From AC-43 sp963728855 (GTDB taxonomy: Bacteria; Actinomycetota; Actinomycetes; Mycobacteriales; Micromonosporaceae), in assembly GCA_963728855.1 (NCBI GenBank), contig CAVSLN010000012.1, positions 310,001-374,000 of the forward strand: a stretch of 64,000 bases of DNA, read 5' to 3'. The position numbers and the translations under genes are program-made. Each line of letters begins with the position of its first letter. Within the stretch, counting starts at the first letter, position 1. This document shows, in pieces, positions 1-8,400 of the stretch. The notes below the pieces were generated by a model, which was given only the letters and a program-made list of their open reading frames with translations, made no database searches and was not told the origin of the DNA.

Positions 1-8
1 CGCCGCGG

Positions 9-899
9 GTGTCGCCGGAGCGGGGCCACGTTACCGATCCGGCCGAGCGGGAGCGGTTGCTGGGGTACCTGACTGGTGGCGCGACGGTGATCGACGATCT
101 GGTGTACGGGGTGGACCAGATTGATCCGACCCGGCAATTCGCGGTGCCGGGTTACTACCACACGGATGGTGTGTGGGTCTGGGCCGGTTCGGTGGAGTAC
201 TACCTGCGGTGGCACAACATCGCGCCGGAGCCGGACTTCTACCGGTGGATTGTTGAGCATCGCTACACGTGTCCGTCGGTGGCGGACGATGTGGTCGGTC
301 GGGCGGTGGAGGCGACGCGTGCGCGCGGCCGGATCGGTGAACAGCGGGTCCAGGAGTATGTGGACGCGCATCCGGAGTTGTGGCCGGGTGATACGTCGCG
401 GTTCCCGGCTGATGTGAACGAGATGTTGTTGGGGTTGGGGTGGCGGCGGGGTCGGGATGTGCACGAGGAGGTGGATGCGTGGTTGGCGCGGGAGCTGCCG
501 GGGGTGGCCGCGATGCCGTTCGAGCGGGACGGGTATCCGCGCTATGAGCCCTTTCCTGAGGCGTTGAAGGTTCTGTATGAGTTTGGTGGGTTGACGAGTC
601 TGGCGAACGGGCGGGGTCGTACCGCGGCGCAGACACCGTTCTCGATCTATCCGAACGGACGGTTCGATGACCTGGGCTCGTTCGCGGTGGACGTGGAGCT
701 GTTCGGGGAGCGGATCGGGCAGCGGGTGTTCCAGATCGGTGACGTGGAGCGGCGGATGGCTGCGCTGGTCGTGGATGAGAAGGGCGCGGTCTACCTGGTG
801 GGTCCGGTCGACCTGTACGCCGGTCGCAACATCGACGAGGCGCTGGTGGCGATGCTGCAAGGCCATCGCTGCCGGGACGTCGACGACCTCGGCCTGTGA
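9..899 (+). CDS. SUKH-3-like immunity protein
   Basis: The C-terminal half (about residues 130-290) has the SUKH-3 pattern: a helical 'LGLGWRRGRDVHEEVDAWL' start, then an IYPNGRFDDLG strand region and a VGPVDLYAG strand near the end. SUKH proteins are immunity proteins that bind and neutralise contact-dependent or polymorphic toxins in the cytoplasm; that role is inferred from family and context. The N-terminal 110 residues form a separate module (TDGVWVW, then YY, then PEPDF) that recurs in the genes at 24724 and 30135. GTG at 9 is the first start in the window, but the frame is open to the left edge, so the gene may begin earlier. Its stop overlaps the next GTG. Part of this gene is duplicated as a relic at 2135-2233. 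Confidence 0.7.
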   Translation: MSPERGHVTDPAERERLLGYLTGGATVIDDLVYGVDQIDPTRQFAVPGYYHTDGVWVWAGSVEYYLRWHNIAPEPDFYRWIVEHRYTCPSVADDVVGRAVEATRARGRIGEQRVQEYVDAHPELWPGDTSRFPADVNEMLLGLGWRRGRDVHEEVDAWLARELPGVAAMPFERDGYPRYEPFPEALKVLYEFGGLTSLANGRGRTAAQTPFSIYPNGRFDDLGSFAVDVELFGERIGQRVFQIGDVERRMAALVVDEKGAVYLVGPVDLYAGRNIDEALVAMLQGHRCRDVDDLGL

Positions 900-2086
900 C
901 CAACCCGCGAACTGATGAGATGCCGGGTGCCCGGTATGCGATGAACATCGTGCACCCGGGGTCGCCGGTGCTGCGGGTCCGGTACCGCGAGGGCGTCCTG
1001 GTCGACCCGTACGGCTTTCCGGACTGGCTGCTGCTCGCCCGCGCGCTGGTCGAGCTGCCCCCGCCCGTACCCGGGTTGACCGTGGACGAGAACCGGGTGG
1101 TCGACGTGCTGGCGGCCAACGCGGCGCTGGCCCGCGAAGGCGAGGACCCGCTCTGGTCCGGTACCGCGGACGGGGCGACGGTCGAACGCCGGCTGGGCGC
1201 CGCTCCGACAAGCTACGCGGCGGTCGAACGCCGGCTGGGCGCCGCTCCGACAAGCTACGCGGCGGTCGAACGCCGGCTGGGCGCCGCTCCGACAAGCTAC
1301 GCGGCGGTGGCGACCCCGGCCCGTTGGTGCTGGGCGCACCTGGGCCTGACCCGGCGGCTGGCCCTGGTGCCGATCGAGCTGCACGGCTCGTTCCGGCATG
1401 CCGGCGGGGTACGGACGATGCCGGTCGACCCGACGCGACGCGGGCTGCGTACCGACCCGGACGCGGGGCCGGTCGGAACCGGGCCGGGCGACGAGGTACC
1501 GGACGAGATCCTCGAGGATCTGGAGAGTCTGCTCGAGTGCCCGCTGCCGGCGACGTACCGGCGGTACCTCGCCGAGACGAACGGCGCCGCACCGGCCGAG
1601 CCGGCCGTGCTCGACGGCCTCGGGTTCATCGCGGACCAGCCACTGTTCGGCATCGCCCGGACCGACCAGCAGCAGGATCTGTGGTACGCGCGGGAGTGGC
1701 TCGCCGACCGGTTCACCCCCGACCTGCTCCCGATCGGGTACGTGCAGGGCGGTCTGCTCGCCGTCGAGCTGACCGGTCCGGTGGCCGACTCGGTCTGGTA
1801 CTGGGACGACGACGACGCGCGCGACGACGCGGGGTTCGACGCGGCGTACATCCGGCAGCATCTGCTGTACCGCTGCGCGGACAGCTTCGCGGAGTTCTGG
1901 GGCGGGCTGCGACGGCCGGCGACGGCGCTGGTGGACCTCGCCAACGGGCTGGTGTCGAGTGGCCGGGTGCGGCCGGTCCGCGACGAGTTGGCCGGGGCCG
2001 GCCTGCCGGCCGCGATGCGCGCACCGTGGCAGCCGGCGCCGGACAAGCGGCGCGACCCGGTCACCGGCCTCTTCGAGCTGTCCTGA
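896..2086 (+). CDS. SUKH (SMI1/KNR4) domain immunity-like protein
   Basis: The protein is 396 aa. It starts at GTG in a GTGA overlap with the upstream stop, so the two genes are probably translationally coupled. About residues 200-340 carry the SMI1/KNR4 fold signature: an acidic helix (EILEDLESLLECPLPATYRRY), then IGYVQGGLLAVEL and VWYWDDDD strands and a terminal FAEFW helix. SUKH proteins commonly act as cytoplasmic immunity proteins for nuclease or other toxins. The N-terminal 190 residues are not recognised. They contain three perfect in-frame 14-residue repeats (VERRLGAAPTSYAA) encoded by 42-bp units. The pairing with the upstream SUKH-3 gene points to an immunity array whose cognate toxins lie outside the window or have been lost. 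Confidence 0.7.
   Translation: MTNPRTDEMPGARYAMNIVHPGSPVLRVRYREGVLVDPYGFPDWLLLARALVELPPPVPGLTVDENRVVDVLAANAALAREGEDPLWSGTADGATVERRLGAAPTSYAAVERRLGAAPTSYAAVERRLGAAPTSYAAVATPARWCWAHLGLTRRLALVPIELHGSFRHAGGVRTMPVDPTRRGLRTDPDAGPVGTGPGDEVPDEILEDLESLLECPLPATYRRYLAETNGAAPAEPAVLDGLGFIADQPLFGIARTDQQQDLWYAREWLADRFTPDLLPIGYVQGGLLAVELTGPVADSVWYWDDDDARDDAGFDAAYIRQHLLYRCADSFAEFWGGLRRPATALVDLANGLVSSGRVRPVRDELAGAGLPAAMRAPWQPAPDKRRDPVTGLFELS
1181..1306 (+). repeat. 3 x 42-bp perfect tandem repeat inside a CDS
   Basis: Three identical 42-bp units lie head to tail at 1181-1222, 1223-1264 and 1265-1306. Each unit is 14 codons, so copy number changes keep the reading frame; the encoded unit is VERRLGAAPTSYAA. The absence of any mismatch among the copies suggests recent slippage or ongoing homogenisation. 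Confidence 0.95.
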
Positions 2087-2134
2087 TCGGCGTGGACAGA
2101 CTGGCTTGGTACGGACCGGGATGCGCCGGCGCGG

Positions 2135-2233
2135 CGATGGCGTTCGCGCGGGACGGGGTATCCGCGTGACGAGGCGCTGGTGGCGATGCTGCAAGGCCAC
2201 CGCTGCCCGGACGTCGACCACCTCGGCCGGTGA
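2135..2233 (+). pseudogene. deletion relic of the SUKH-3 gene
   Basis: Positions 2168-2233 are nearly identical to the last 66 bp of the gene at 9-899 (834-899), including the TGA. Positions 2135-2167 resemble 511-542 of the same gene with a 1-bp insertion. The relic therefore joins two segments that are about 290 bp apart in the intact gene. It has no start of its own and no complete domain. It records a duplication followed by an internal deletion in this immunity array. Confidence 0.75.
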
Positions 2234-2270
2234 AGGCCACGACGGGCACCACGAGTGCAGGTGGACTGGG

Positions 2271-2276
2271 TATCGT
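2271..2276 (+). promoter_or_regulatory. -10-like TATCGT, leaderless start
   Basis: TATCGT ends exactly six bases before the ATG at 2283. In actinobacteria TANNNT at this distance marks leaderless transcription, with the first base of the start codon near the transcription start. No convincing -35 is seen. Confidence 0.45.
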
Positions 2277-2282
2277 GCGATC

Positions 2283-3470
2283 ATGCCAGCGGCACCGCGT
2301 GTCTGGGAACCCGCCAACGACGTCGAGCGGACCCTGCAGTACGCCTGGGACCACCAGGACAGCGGACTGTTCTTCCGGACCCTGGCCCACGCGCCGCTGT
2401 ACCTGCCGGGCTTCCGGCCCGAGCACGCTGGCGAGCAGCAGCGGGTCCTGACCCGGCAGCGCGGGGACCGTACCTACCTGCTGGTCTCCACGTCCCTCGA
2501 AGCGTTGCATGAGGCCGTCGGCGAGCTCATCGACGGCTGGCGCCTGACCAGCCTCGCTGAGCTGACCCGCGGCTGGCCGGACAAGGAATGGGGGATGGTG
2601 GTCAGCCCGACCACGCCGATCGGGGCGTACCTGTCGCCCGACGAGATCGAGGTGCTGGCCGAACTGGTTCGCGACGAGCCGGTGTTCCATCCGGCCGACG
2701 CGGCCGAGGCCATCATGTTCCGGGCGTTGCGCGAAAGCGATCCAGCTACCTATTTGAATGTACTAGTACTGTCCGACCTGGTCATGCCGCTGACCGCGCC
2801 GGCTGGCCCGGACGATGTCGGCGAACCCGGGTTTCCCTGGCGGGTCGAGGTCGTCGTCGGGCTGCCGACGATATCGGTCTTCACCTCACCGTCGCGGCTC
2901 GCCGAGGCGGTCTCCGAACCCGTACCGACGGCGGTTGTCGAGTTCGTGTCCCTCGCGACGGCGTGGCCTGATCCGTCGTACCGCCTCGCGGTCAACCCCG
3001 GATCGGCGATCGCGTCGGTCTTCGCCGGGACTCAGGTACCCGACCTTGTCAGCTGGGGGCGCGAGCTGCTGGAACGGGAGCTGGACCGCCGGCAGGGCCC
3101 GGAGCCGCAGTCAGCGGCCCTCGCCGAACAGACGTCGGTACCGCTGCCGGTGCTGGAGGTCATGCTCGACCCGGCGGAGGTGGAGCGGTACCTGAAGGAC
3201 GGGCACGACCGGGTCAGCGGCCTGCCGCGACCGGCCGGCGCGTTGCCGGAGACGACCAGCGGCCATCTCGTGCGCTGGTACCCGGACGCCGGCACCACTG
3301 ACGAGGTGGCCACCGGCGTGGGTGTACGCGACCTGCCGTTGCCGACCGGTGCCCAGCTTTACCAGGTGAGCGGCGGGGAGCGGAGCCTGCTCGCCACGTA
3401 CCAGGCCGAGCTGCGCCGGTGGGTACCGGCCGTGGCGGACGTCCTGCGCGGCGGGCCACATAGCCGTTAA
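2283..3470 (+). CDS. SseB-family protein
   Basis: The protein is 395 aa from the ATG at 2283. I preferred this start to earlier in-frame codons because upstream sequence is the SUKH-3 relic and a -10-like box sits six bases before it. Residues 5-120 fit an SseB N-terminal domain (the L..A...PLYLPGF pattern, a strand of the form RTYLLVSTSLEAL, and P.AYLSPDEI). A second, weaker copy appears around residues 155-260. SseB-like domains are common in actinobacterial type VII and toxin-associated loci and are generally uncharacterised. No signal peptide or membrane segment is visible, so it is probably cytoplasmic. It lies just upstream of the secreted toxin operon, which suggests an accessory role; this is inference. 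Confidence 0.6.
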   Translation: MPAAPRVWEPANDVERTLQYAWDHQDSGLFFRTLAHAPLYLPGFRPEHAGEQQRVLTRQRGDRTYLLVSTSLEALHEAVGELIDGWRLTSLAELTRGWPDKEWGMVVSPTTPIGAYLSPDEIEVLAELVRDEPVFHPADAAEAIMFRALRESDPATYLNVLVLSDLVMPLTAPAGPDDVGEPGFPWRVEVVVGLPTISVFTSPSRLAEAVSEPVPTAVVEFVSLATAWPDPSYRLAVNPGSAIASVFAGTQVPDLVSWGRELLERELDRRQGPEPQSAALAEQTSVPLPVLEVMLDPAEVERYLKDGHDRVSGLPRPAGALPETTSGHLVRWYPDAGTTDEVATGVGVRDLPLPTGAQLYQVSGGERSLLATYQAELRRWVPAVADVLRGGPHSR

Positions 3471-3582
3471 CCGGCCGGGCGGTTCCCTCGACTTGCCTGG
3501 ATGGCCTATCGTCAATGCACCGGAAGAGGCGCTGGCCGTTGCCATGCATGCGTTTCGACCGTTACGGGGAGGAGTGACACGG

Positions 3583-3705
3583 GTGGACCATCCCGAGCCG
3601 TCGGCGATGCTGGGTCTGTTACAGGAGCTGCAACAAGACCCTCAGCAACATGACCGATACTCAACGACAGATGCTCGCGGTTACCGGTACGGCCTGGTCC
3701 GATGA
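3583..3705 (+). other. frameshifted 5' part of the YbaB-like gene
   Basis: GTG at 3583 follows a very strong Shine-Dalgarno (GGGGAGGAG at 3566-3574, 8 nt spacing). It encodes a helical start (VDHPEPSAMLGLLQELQQD) typical of the YbaB N-terminus. At the CCC of 3639-3641 the frame needs one base fewer to continue as DLSNMTDTQRQ into the frame of the next gene. As sequenced it runs on to a stop at 3705. This is an apparent single-base insertion, either mutation or sequencing error. Confidence 0.6.
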
Positions 3706-4006
3706 CCGCATGATCAAGGCCGTGGTCGGGCCACGCGGTCAGCTCATCGAGCTCGAGATAGACCCGCGCGTGTACCGCAAGCCCAACTCCAAGGCGCTGG
3801 CGGCGTCCATCGTGTCAACGGTGCGCGCGGCGGCGGATGACGCCATCACGAAGACCCAGGAGATCGTCGACCAGGCGATGCCTCAGGCAAAGGAGCTGAT
3901 CCGTCCGGGCCCGGCGGGAGGCGTCGACATGCGGCGGGTGATGCGCAGCCACGACGCGGACCTGAAGAAGATCCTCGAGGAGGGCGACGATGTCGACGTA
4001 CATTAA
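3650..4006 (+). CDS. YbaB/EbfC-family protein (5' end frameshifted)
   Basis: The protein is 118 aa as read from ATG 3650, which has no Shine-Dalgarno of its own. The strand/helix core (MIKAVVGPRGQLIELEID, then PRVY, then LAASIVSTVRAA) is characteristic of YbaB/EbfC nucleoid-associated proteins. Actinobacterial versions often precede WXG100 genes and ESX-secreted toxins, as here. The true N-terminal helix is probably encoded at 3583-3650 in another frame. The C-terminus overlaps the next ATG by 17 nt, indicating one operon. Its function in toxin operons is not established; a chaperone or regulatory role is conjecture. Confidence 0.7.
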   Translation: MTDTQRQMLAVTGTAWSDDRMIKAVVGPRGQLIELEIDPRVYRKPNSKALAASIVSTVRAAADDAITKTQEIVDQAMPQAKELIRPGPAGGVDMRRVMRSHDADLKKILEEGDDVDVH

Positions 4007-4346
4007 GGTCGAGGGCGACCCGGAGGACGTGACCGCGATCGGCGCGCGGTTGAAGGCGCAGGCCGCCGCTTTCGGGGCCCAGGCCCAGGGCATCCTGCAT
4101 GAGATCACGGCGATCGACGGCGCTGCACCGTGGGGTCAGGATGACGCCGGGCGCACGTTCGCCGAGCAGTACAACAAGGTGCCCGAAGGTAGCGACCCCA
4201 ACACCCCCCCGTTCAGCGAGGCGGTGAAGGACGAGCTGTCCAAGGCCGGCGAGCAGCTCGACAAGGTCGGCCAAGGCATCATCATGGCGGTGGCGGGCTA
4301 CCAGGGCACCGACGCTACGAACGAGAACGACATCAGGAAGGTCTGA
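3990..4346 (+). CDS. WXG100-like ESX partner protein
   Basis: This 118-aa helical protein has the WXG-type turn written as WGQ (APWGQDDAGRTFAEQY) between two predicted helices, the hairpin expected of ESAT-6-like proteins. Such proteins dimerise with, or escort, ESX substrates. The gene overlaps the YbaB-like gene and lies 58 nt before the giant toxin, whose N-terminus also carries a WXG-like hairpin. A substrate/chaperone heterodimer is therefore a reasonable inference. The C-terminus lacks an obvious YxxxD/E export signal, so the partner may supply it. Confidence 0.65.
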   Translation: MSTYIKVEGDPEDVTAIGARLKAQAAAFGAQAQGILHEITAIDGAAPWGQDDAGRTFAEQYNKVPEGSDPNTPPFSEAVKDELSKAGEQLDKVGQGIIMAVAGYQGTDATNENDIRKV

Positions 4347-4404
4347 GCCGGATAGGGCGGGGTCGGCGGCGCCGACCGGTGGCTGGTCGCGAGGGGAGGG
4401 GCGG

Positions 4405-5400
4405 GTGTGGAGCCCGGCCGACGAGGCGCTCGAAGAGATCCGGAAATGCTTCCACCAGATCGACCAGTGGATCCACGTACCCGTCTTCGAGTTCCTTGTC
4501 GAGATCCCCGAGGGTAAAGAGAACAAGCTCTACGAGCTGGCGGACAAGTACGACGCCGCGGCGCGGCTCTATGCCGACCACCTCCACGACGTCTCGCAGC
4601 AGCTGAAGGACCTCTACGCCAGCTGGTCGGGTGACGGGGCGGCGCAGGTCGCGGCCACCACCCTTCAGGGGTACGTCCAGCAGGTCGCCCAGACCAGTCA
4701 GGCCCTGGGTGACATGGAGAGCCTGGTCAGGAACGGCGCGCTGAACATCGAGTCCACCAAATGGATGGACATCTTCAACCTGATCATGCTGATCGTCACC
4801 CTGATCCAGGTGATCATCGCGATGTTCAGTCCTCTCGCCCCGCTCGCGGCGGGTGAGGGCATCGGCGCCATGGCCGCCACCAAGGTGGCGTTGCAGACAC
4901 TCTTCCGGGTGCTCCTCAACAAGCTGCGCGCCCTGACCATCAAGACCGTACTCAAGCTGGGCCTCACGCGGGGCTTGCAGTTCGCGGTCTTCGACGTTGT
5001 CACCAAGGGTCTCATCTTCGCCATCGAGGATGCCGAGGGCCACCACCCCACCTTCGAGCCGGAGGCGTTTGCCGGTGAGGTGCTGACCAGCTTTCTCACC
5101 GGGTTCATCGGCGGTCCGCTCACCTTCGGTATGCACAACCCGCTCAGTGAGGCGCTGTCGATGGCGGGCGGCCAGATGGCCGTCAACTGGCTCGGTAACA
5201 AGCTCAGCGAGTGGGCCGACGACCACGGACTGGCGGAAGACGTCGCGAAGTGGGGCCTGTACACGGACAGCAAGCACCGTGACGTTCTCCGCGGCGTCGG
5301 GCAGGCCGCGCTCTTCGGCGCGGTGATGGGCGCCGGCGGCCTGAAGAAGGGGATGTCGGAGCTCCGCGGGGCGCTGGAAGCCAACAAGGGCCTCGAGAGC
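4405..5400 (+). other. ESX-substrate N-terminal region
   Basis: Residues 1-120 form two amphipathic helices around WSG (74-76), like WXG100/LXG substrates. Residues 122-142 are strongly hydrophobic and could insert in a membrane. The following 190 residues are hydrophobic/Ala-rich and lead into the linker. This part would direct export through the ESX machinery encoded at 46-61 kb. Confidence 0.6.
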
Positions 5401-8400
5401 CTGGGGTTGCAGCCTGAGCGCAGCACGTCGCCGTTGAAAGAGCCGGGACTGGTTGAGTCGCCGTCGACGCTCGGTGAAGCCCGTCCGGACGTGTTGGGTG
5501 ATGGCAAGGTCGGTACCGGGACGGAGCCCGGTGCCATGACCGGTGCCGATGCGCGCGGGGCGGCGGACCAGGGCGCGAGGGCCGGGAGCCGGGACGCGAC
5601 CGCCGGCCAGGATGCCGCGAAGCAGGCCGCTGCCGGCGGCCGGGACACCGCGCGAGCCACCGATACGTCGCGCGGCACCGACAGCGCGGGCGGCCGGACA
5701 ACCAGCGAGGCCACCGGTAGGGCGACCGAGCCGGCCCGTATCGAACAGCCGGCACTGGCCGAGCACCAGGGCGTGACCGAGCAGCCCGGTGTGGCGGACC
5801 GGGCGGGGACTGCTGATCGGGCGGGGACCACCGACCGGGCGGGGACCACAGACCGGCCAGGCCGGACTGAGCGCGACGCCGTCCCGGAACGGTCCGGCAC
5901 GACCGAGCAGCCGCGGGTTGCCGAGCGGTCCGGCACGACCGAGCGGTCCGGCACGACCGAGCGGTCCGGCACGACCGAGCAGTCTGGACGGGCGGAGCGG
6001 CCGGAGGTGACGGAGCGGCCGACGGGTACGGAGCCGGTAGTGACGGACCGGCCAACCGGTACGGAGCCGGGTGGCCGCGATGCCCGTCCGGTGACGGACG
6101 CGCGAGGGGACGCCCGCTCGGAGGGCACCTCGGCGAAGAGCGAGAGGAGCGGAGGCGACGTCAGGTCCGAGCGGCCCGGCACAGAGCGCCCAGGGACGGA
6201 CACCCGCTCGTCCGGACCCGGCGACAAGGAGGCCGGTACCGGGGCAGGCAAGACGCGCACCGGTGACACCGAGAAGGTCGGTGGCACCGAGAAAGCCGGT
6301 GCTGACAAGGCCGGTGCTGACAAGGCCGGTGCTGACAAGCCCGGTGGGTCCGACAAGACCCGAGGCGATACCAAGTCCGGCGACGGTGAACGGTCCGCTA
6401 GCGACAAGCCAGATGGAGACCGGCCGAGCCGGGACGAGAAGCACACGGACGAAACAGCTCCGAAACGGGAGAAGCCGCGCTGGTACGAATGGCGGAAGCG
6501 GGTCCAGCTAAAGGCGGAGATGGCGAGAGCCGAGGGGTACGAGCGGGCCGTTGCCGAGAGGTTCCTGGGCCATGACGGCAAGAAGCCGCTCGGGCTGCAC
6601 GCGGACATGGTCCAACGGGTCCTGGACCGGGGCCCGGAGGGGCTGACCAAGTACGGCAAGCGGCTGCACGGCTTCATGGAGGAGCACCTCAGTGAGCGGC
6701 TCAACGACGGTAACCGGCGGGCGCTCGACGACGCCGCAATCGGCAAGAAGCTGCACGAGCTGGGCCGCTTCAAGCCCGAGAAGCCCGACAAGCCGACCGT
6801 GCCCGACGAGCCCTCGAAGCCGACGGAGCGGTGGGCTGCCGCCGACAGCGAGGGACGCCCAACCACAACTGAGGGCCTGTACCACCGCGGGCGCGGCCTG
6901 CTTCGCGATGTGCTGGACCGCCACTTCGACCGTAGCGACTGGGACCCCCGCTCGCCGGAGGTAGCGAGAGCGGTCGAGTCGTGGGCTCGCCAGGTGTTCG
7001 GCACCGACCGGCAGGAGCTTCAGGGACGGCCGGGAGAGGCCCGCGCGGTTCGCCAGTTCATCGAGTCGCATTTCGGTCAGGAGGGAGAAGGCGGACGGCG
7101 CACGGTAGCTGACCACGACGCGATCCGGACCCGGCTGCACGAGATGTTCGGGGACGGCTCCCGCGCAACGGACGCGACGGGCCACAGTGAACCGACCGGC
7201 GGGGGGCACGACGGGCCACCCACGGATGCCCCGACATCGTCCACTGTGGACGGAGGCCGGCCGCACGAGCCGACCCCGACGGGTGACCTGGAGCTGCACC
7301 GCGAGGAGAAAGCCCTCGAGTGGAGCGCCGACGGAAACTACATCATCACCCAGAGGGTTGAGCAGTTCCACTACGAGCAGAGCTTCGAGCGTTTCCCGGT
7401 CGAGCGGTACCCGGAGGGCGTCGAGAGCCCGGAGGCGCGGGCGGCCACCCACCAGGCTGCCACGAAACTGGTCGACATCATGCGCCAGCGCGAGGTCGAG
7501 GCGCTGCACTCCTGGTTCGAGGGAACGCCCCTCAAAGAGACCGAGCTGGGCAACGTCGGCCGCACGGCGAGCGCCGTGATGCTCAAGGACGGGACGCTGC
7601 ACGCATCGACCAGCGTCCGCCAGATCCCCCTCGATCGACAGATGTCGCGACCGGTGACGGCCGACAACCCGATGCGGCCCGAGGTCGCCTCGAGCAAGGA
7701 TGCGGCGGGGGCAACCAACCACCCGGCCGTCCAAGAGTTCCTGGACCAGATCCCGGACGAGCTGAAGTCGCAGTACGCCGGCCGGTGCGGCGAACCGAGC
7801 GCGTTGAGCTCGATCGCCCGCGACCTTGAGCCGGAGTTTCTGCGGCGGGCCGGCGTACGCAGCTTCGACGACCTCACCGGCGCGCAGAAGGAGCAGTTCG
7901 CGGCCGAGCTGGACCGGAGGCTGCGCGGCGGCAACATCGCCTCGCATTACGTCACCGGCATCGAGCAGGGTCGGGAGCAGTTCCCCTGTGCGAGCGACGA
8001 CCTGCTCATCGAGCACTTCGGCCTGCACTCGGACTACGCCGACCGGATCACCGAGCAGTCCCACATCGACCCGGAACACGGCGTCATCTCGCTCGTTCCG
8101 GAGAACGACCCGCTGCGGGCGCACGCCGCCAAGGTGGCGAGCGCCCACCCCGACTGGCTGGTCGTGGTCGTGCACGGCGAGCACGCGCCCGGCGAGTTCA
8201 TGACCGCGTTCGGGGAGGAGCGCCTGACCCACGTCGACGTCGCCCGGCTGGTGAAGAGCATCGTCGCGGACCACGAGGCCTTGCAAGGACGCTCAAAGGT
8301 GGTCGTGCTGAGTTGCGACGCGGGCAAGGACTACCTGGTAAATCGCAGTGATACCAGCACCTTTGGGCAGGAGTTGGCCCACCGGCTGGACACCGACGTC

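Noticed and set aside
1181..1306. CRISPR-like array
   Set aside because: Units are directly adjacent with no spacers and they keep a reading frame.
4333..7004. Long minus-strand frames opposite the toxin linker
   Set aside because: Repeats on the plus strand create matching low-complexity frames on the other strand; no ribosome site or fold-like sequence.
7780..8000. Functional YwqJ-type deaminase
   Set aside because: The first Cys-Glu motif is present but the PCxxC motif lacks its second cysteine, so I only note a deaminase-like patch.
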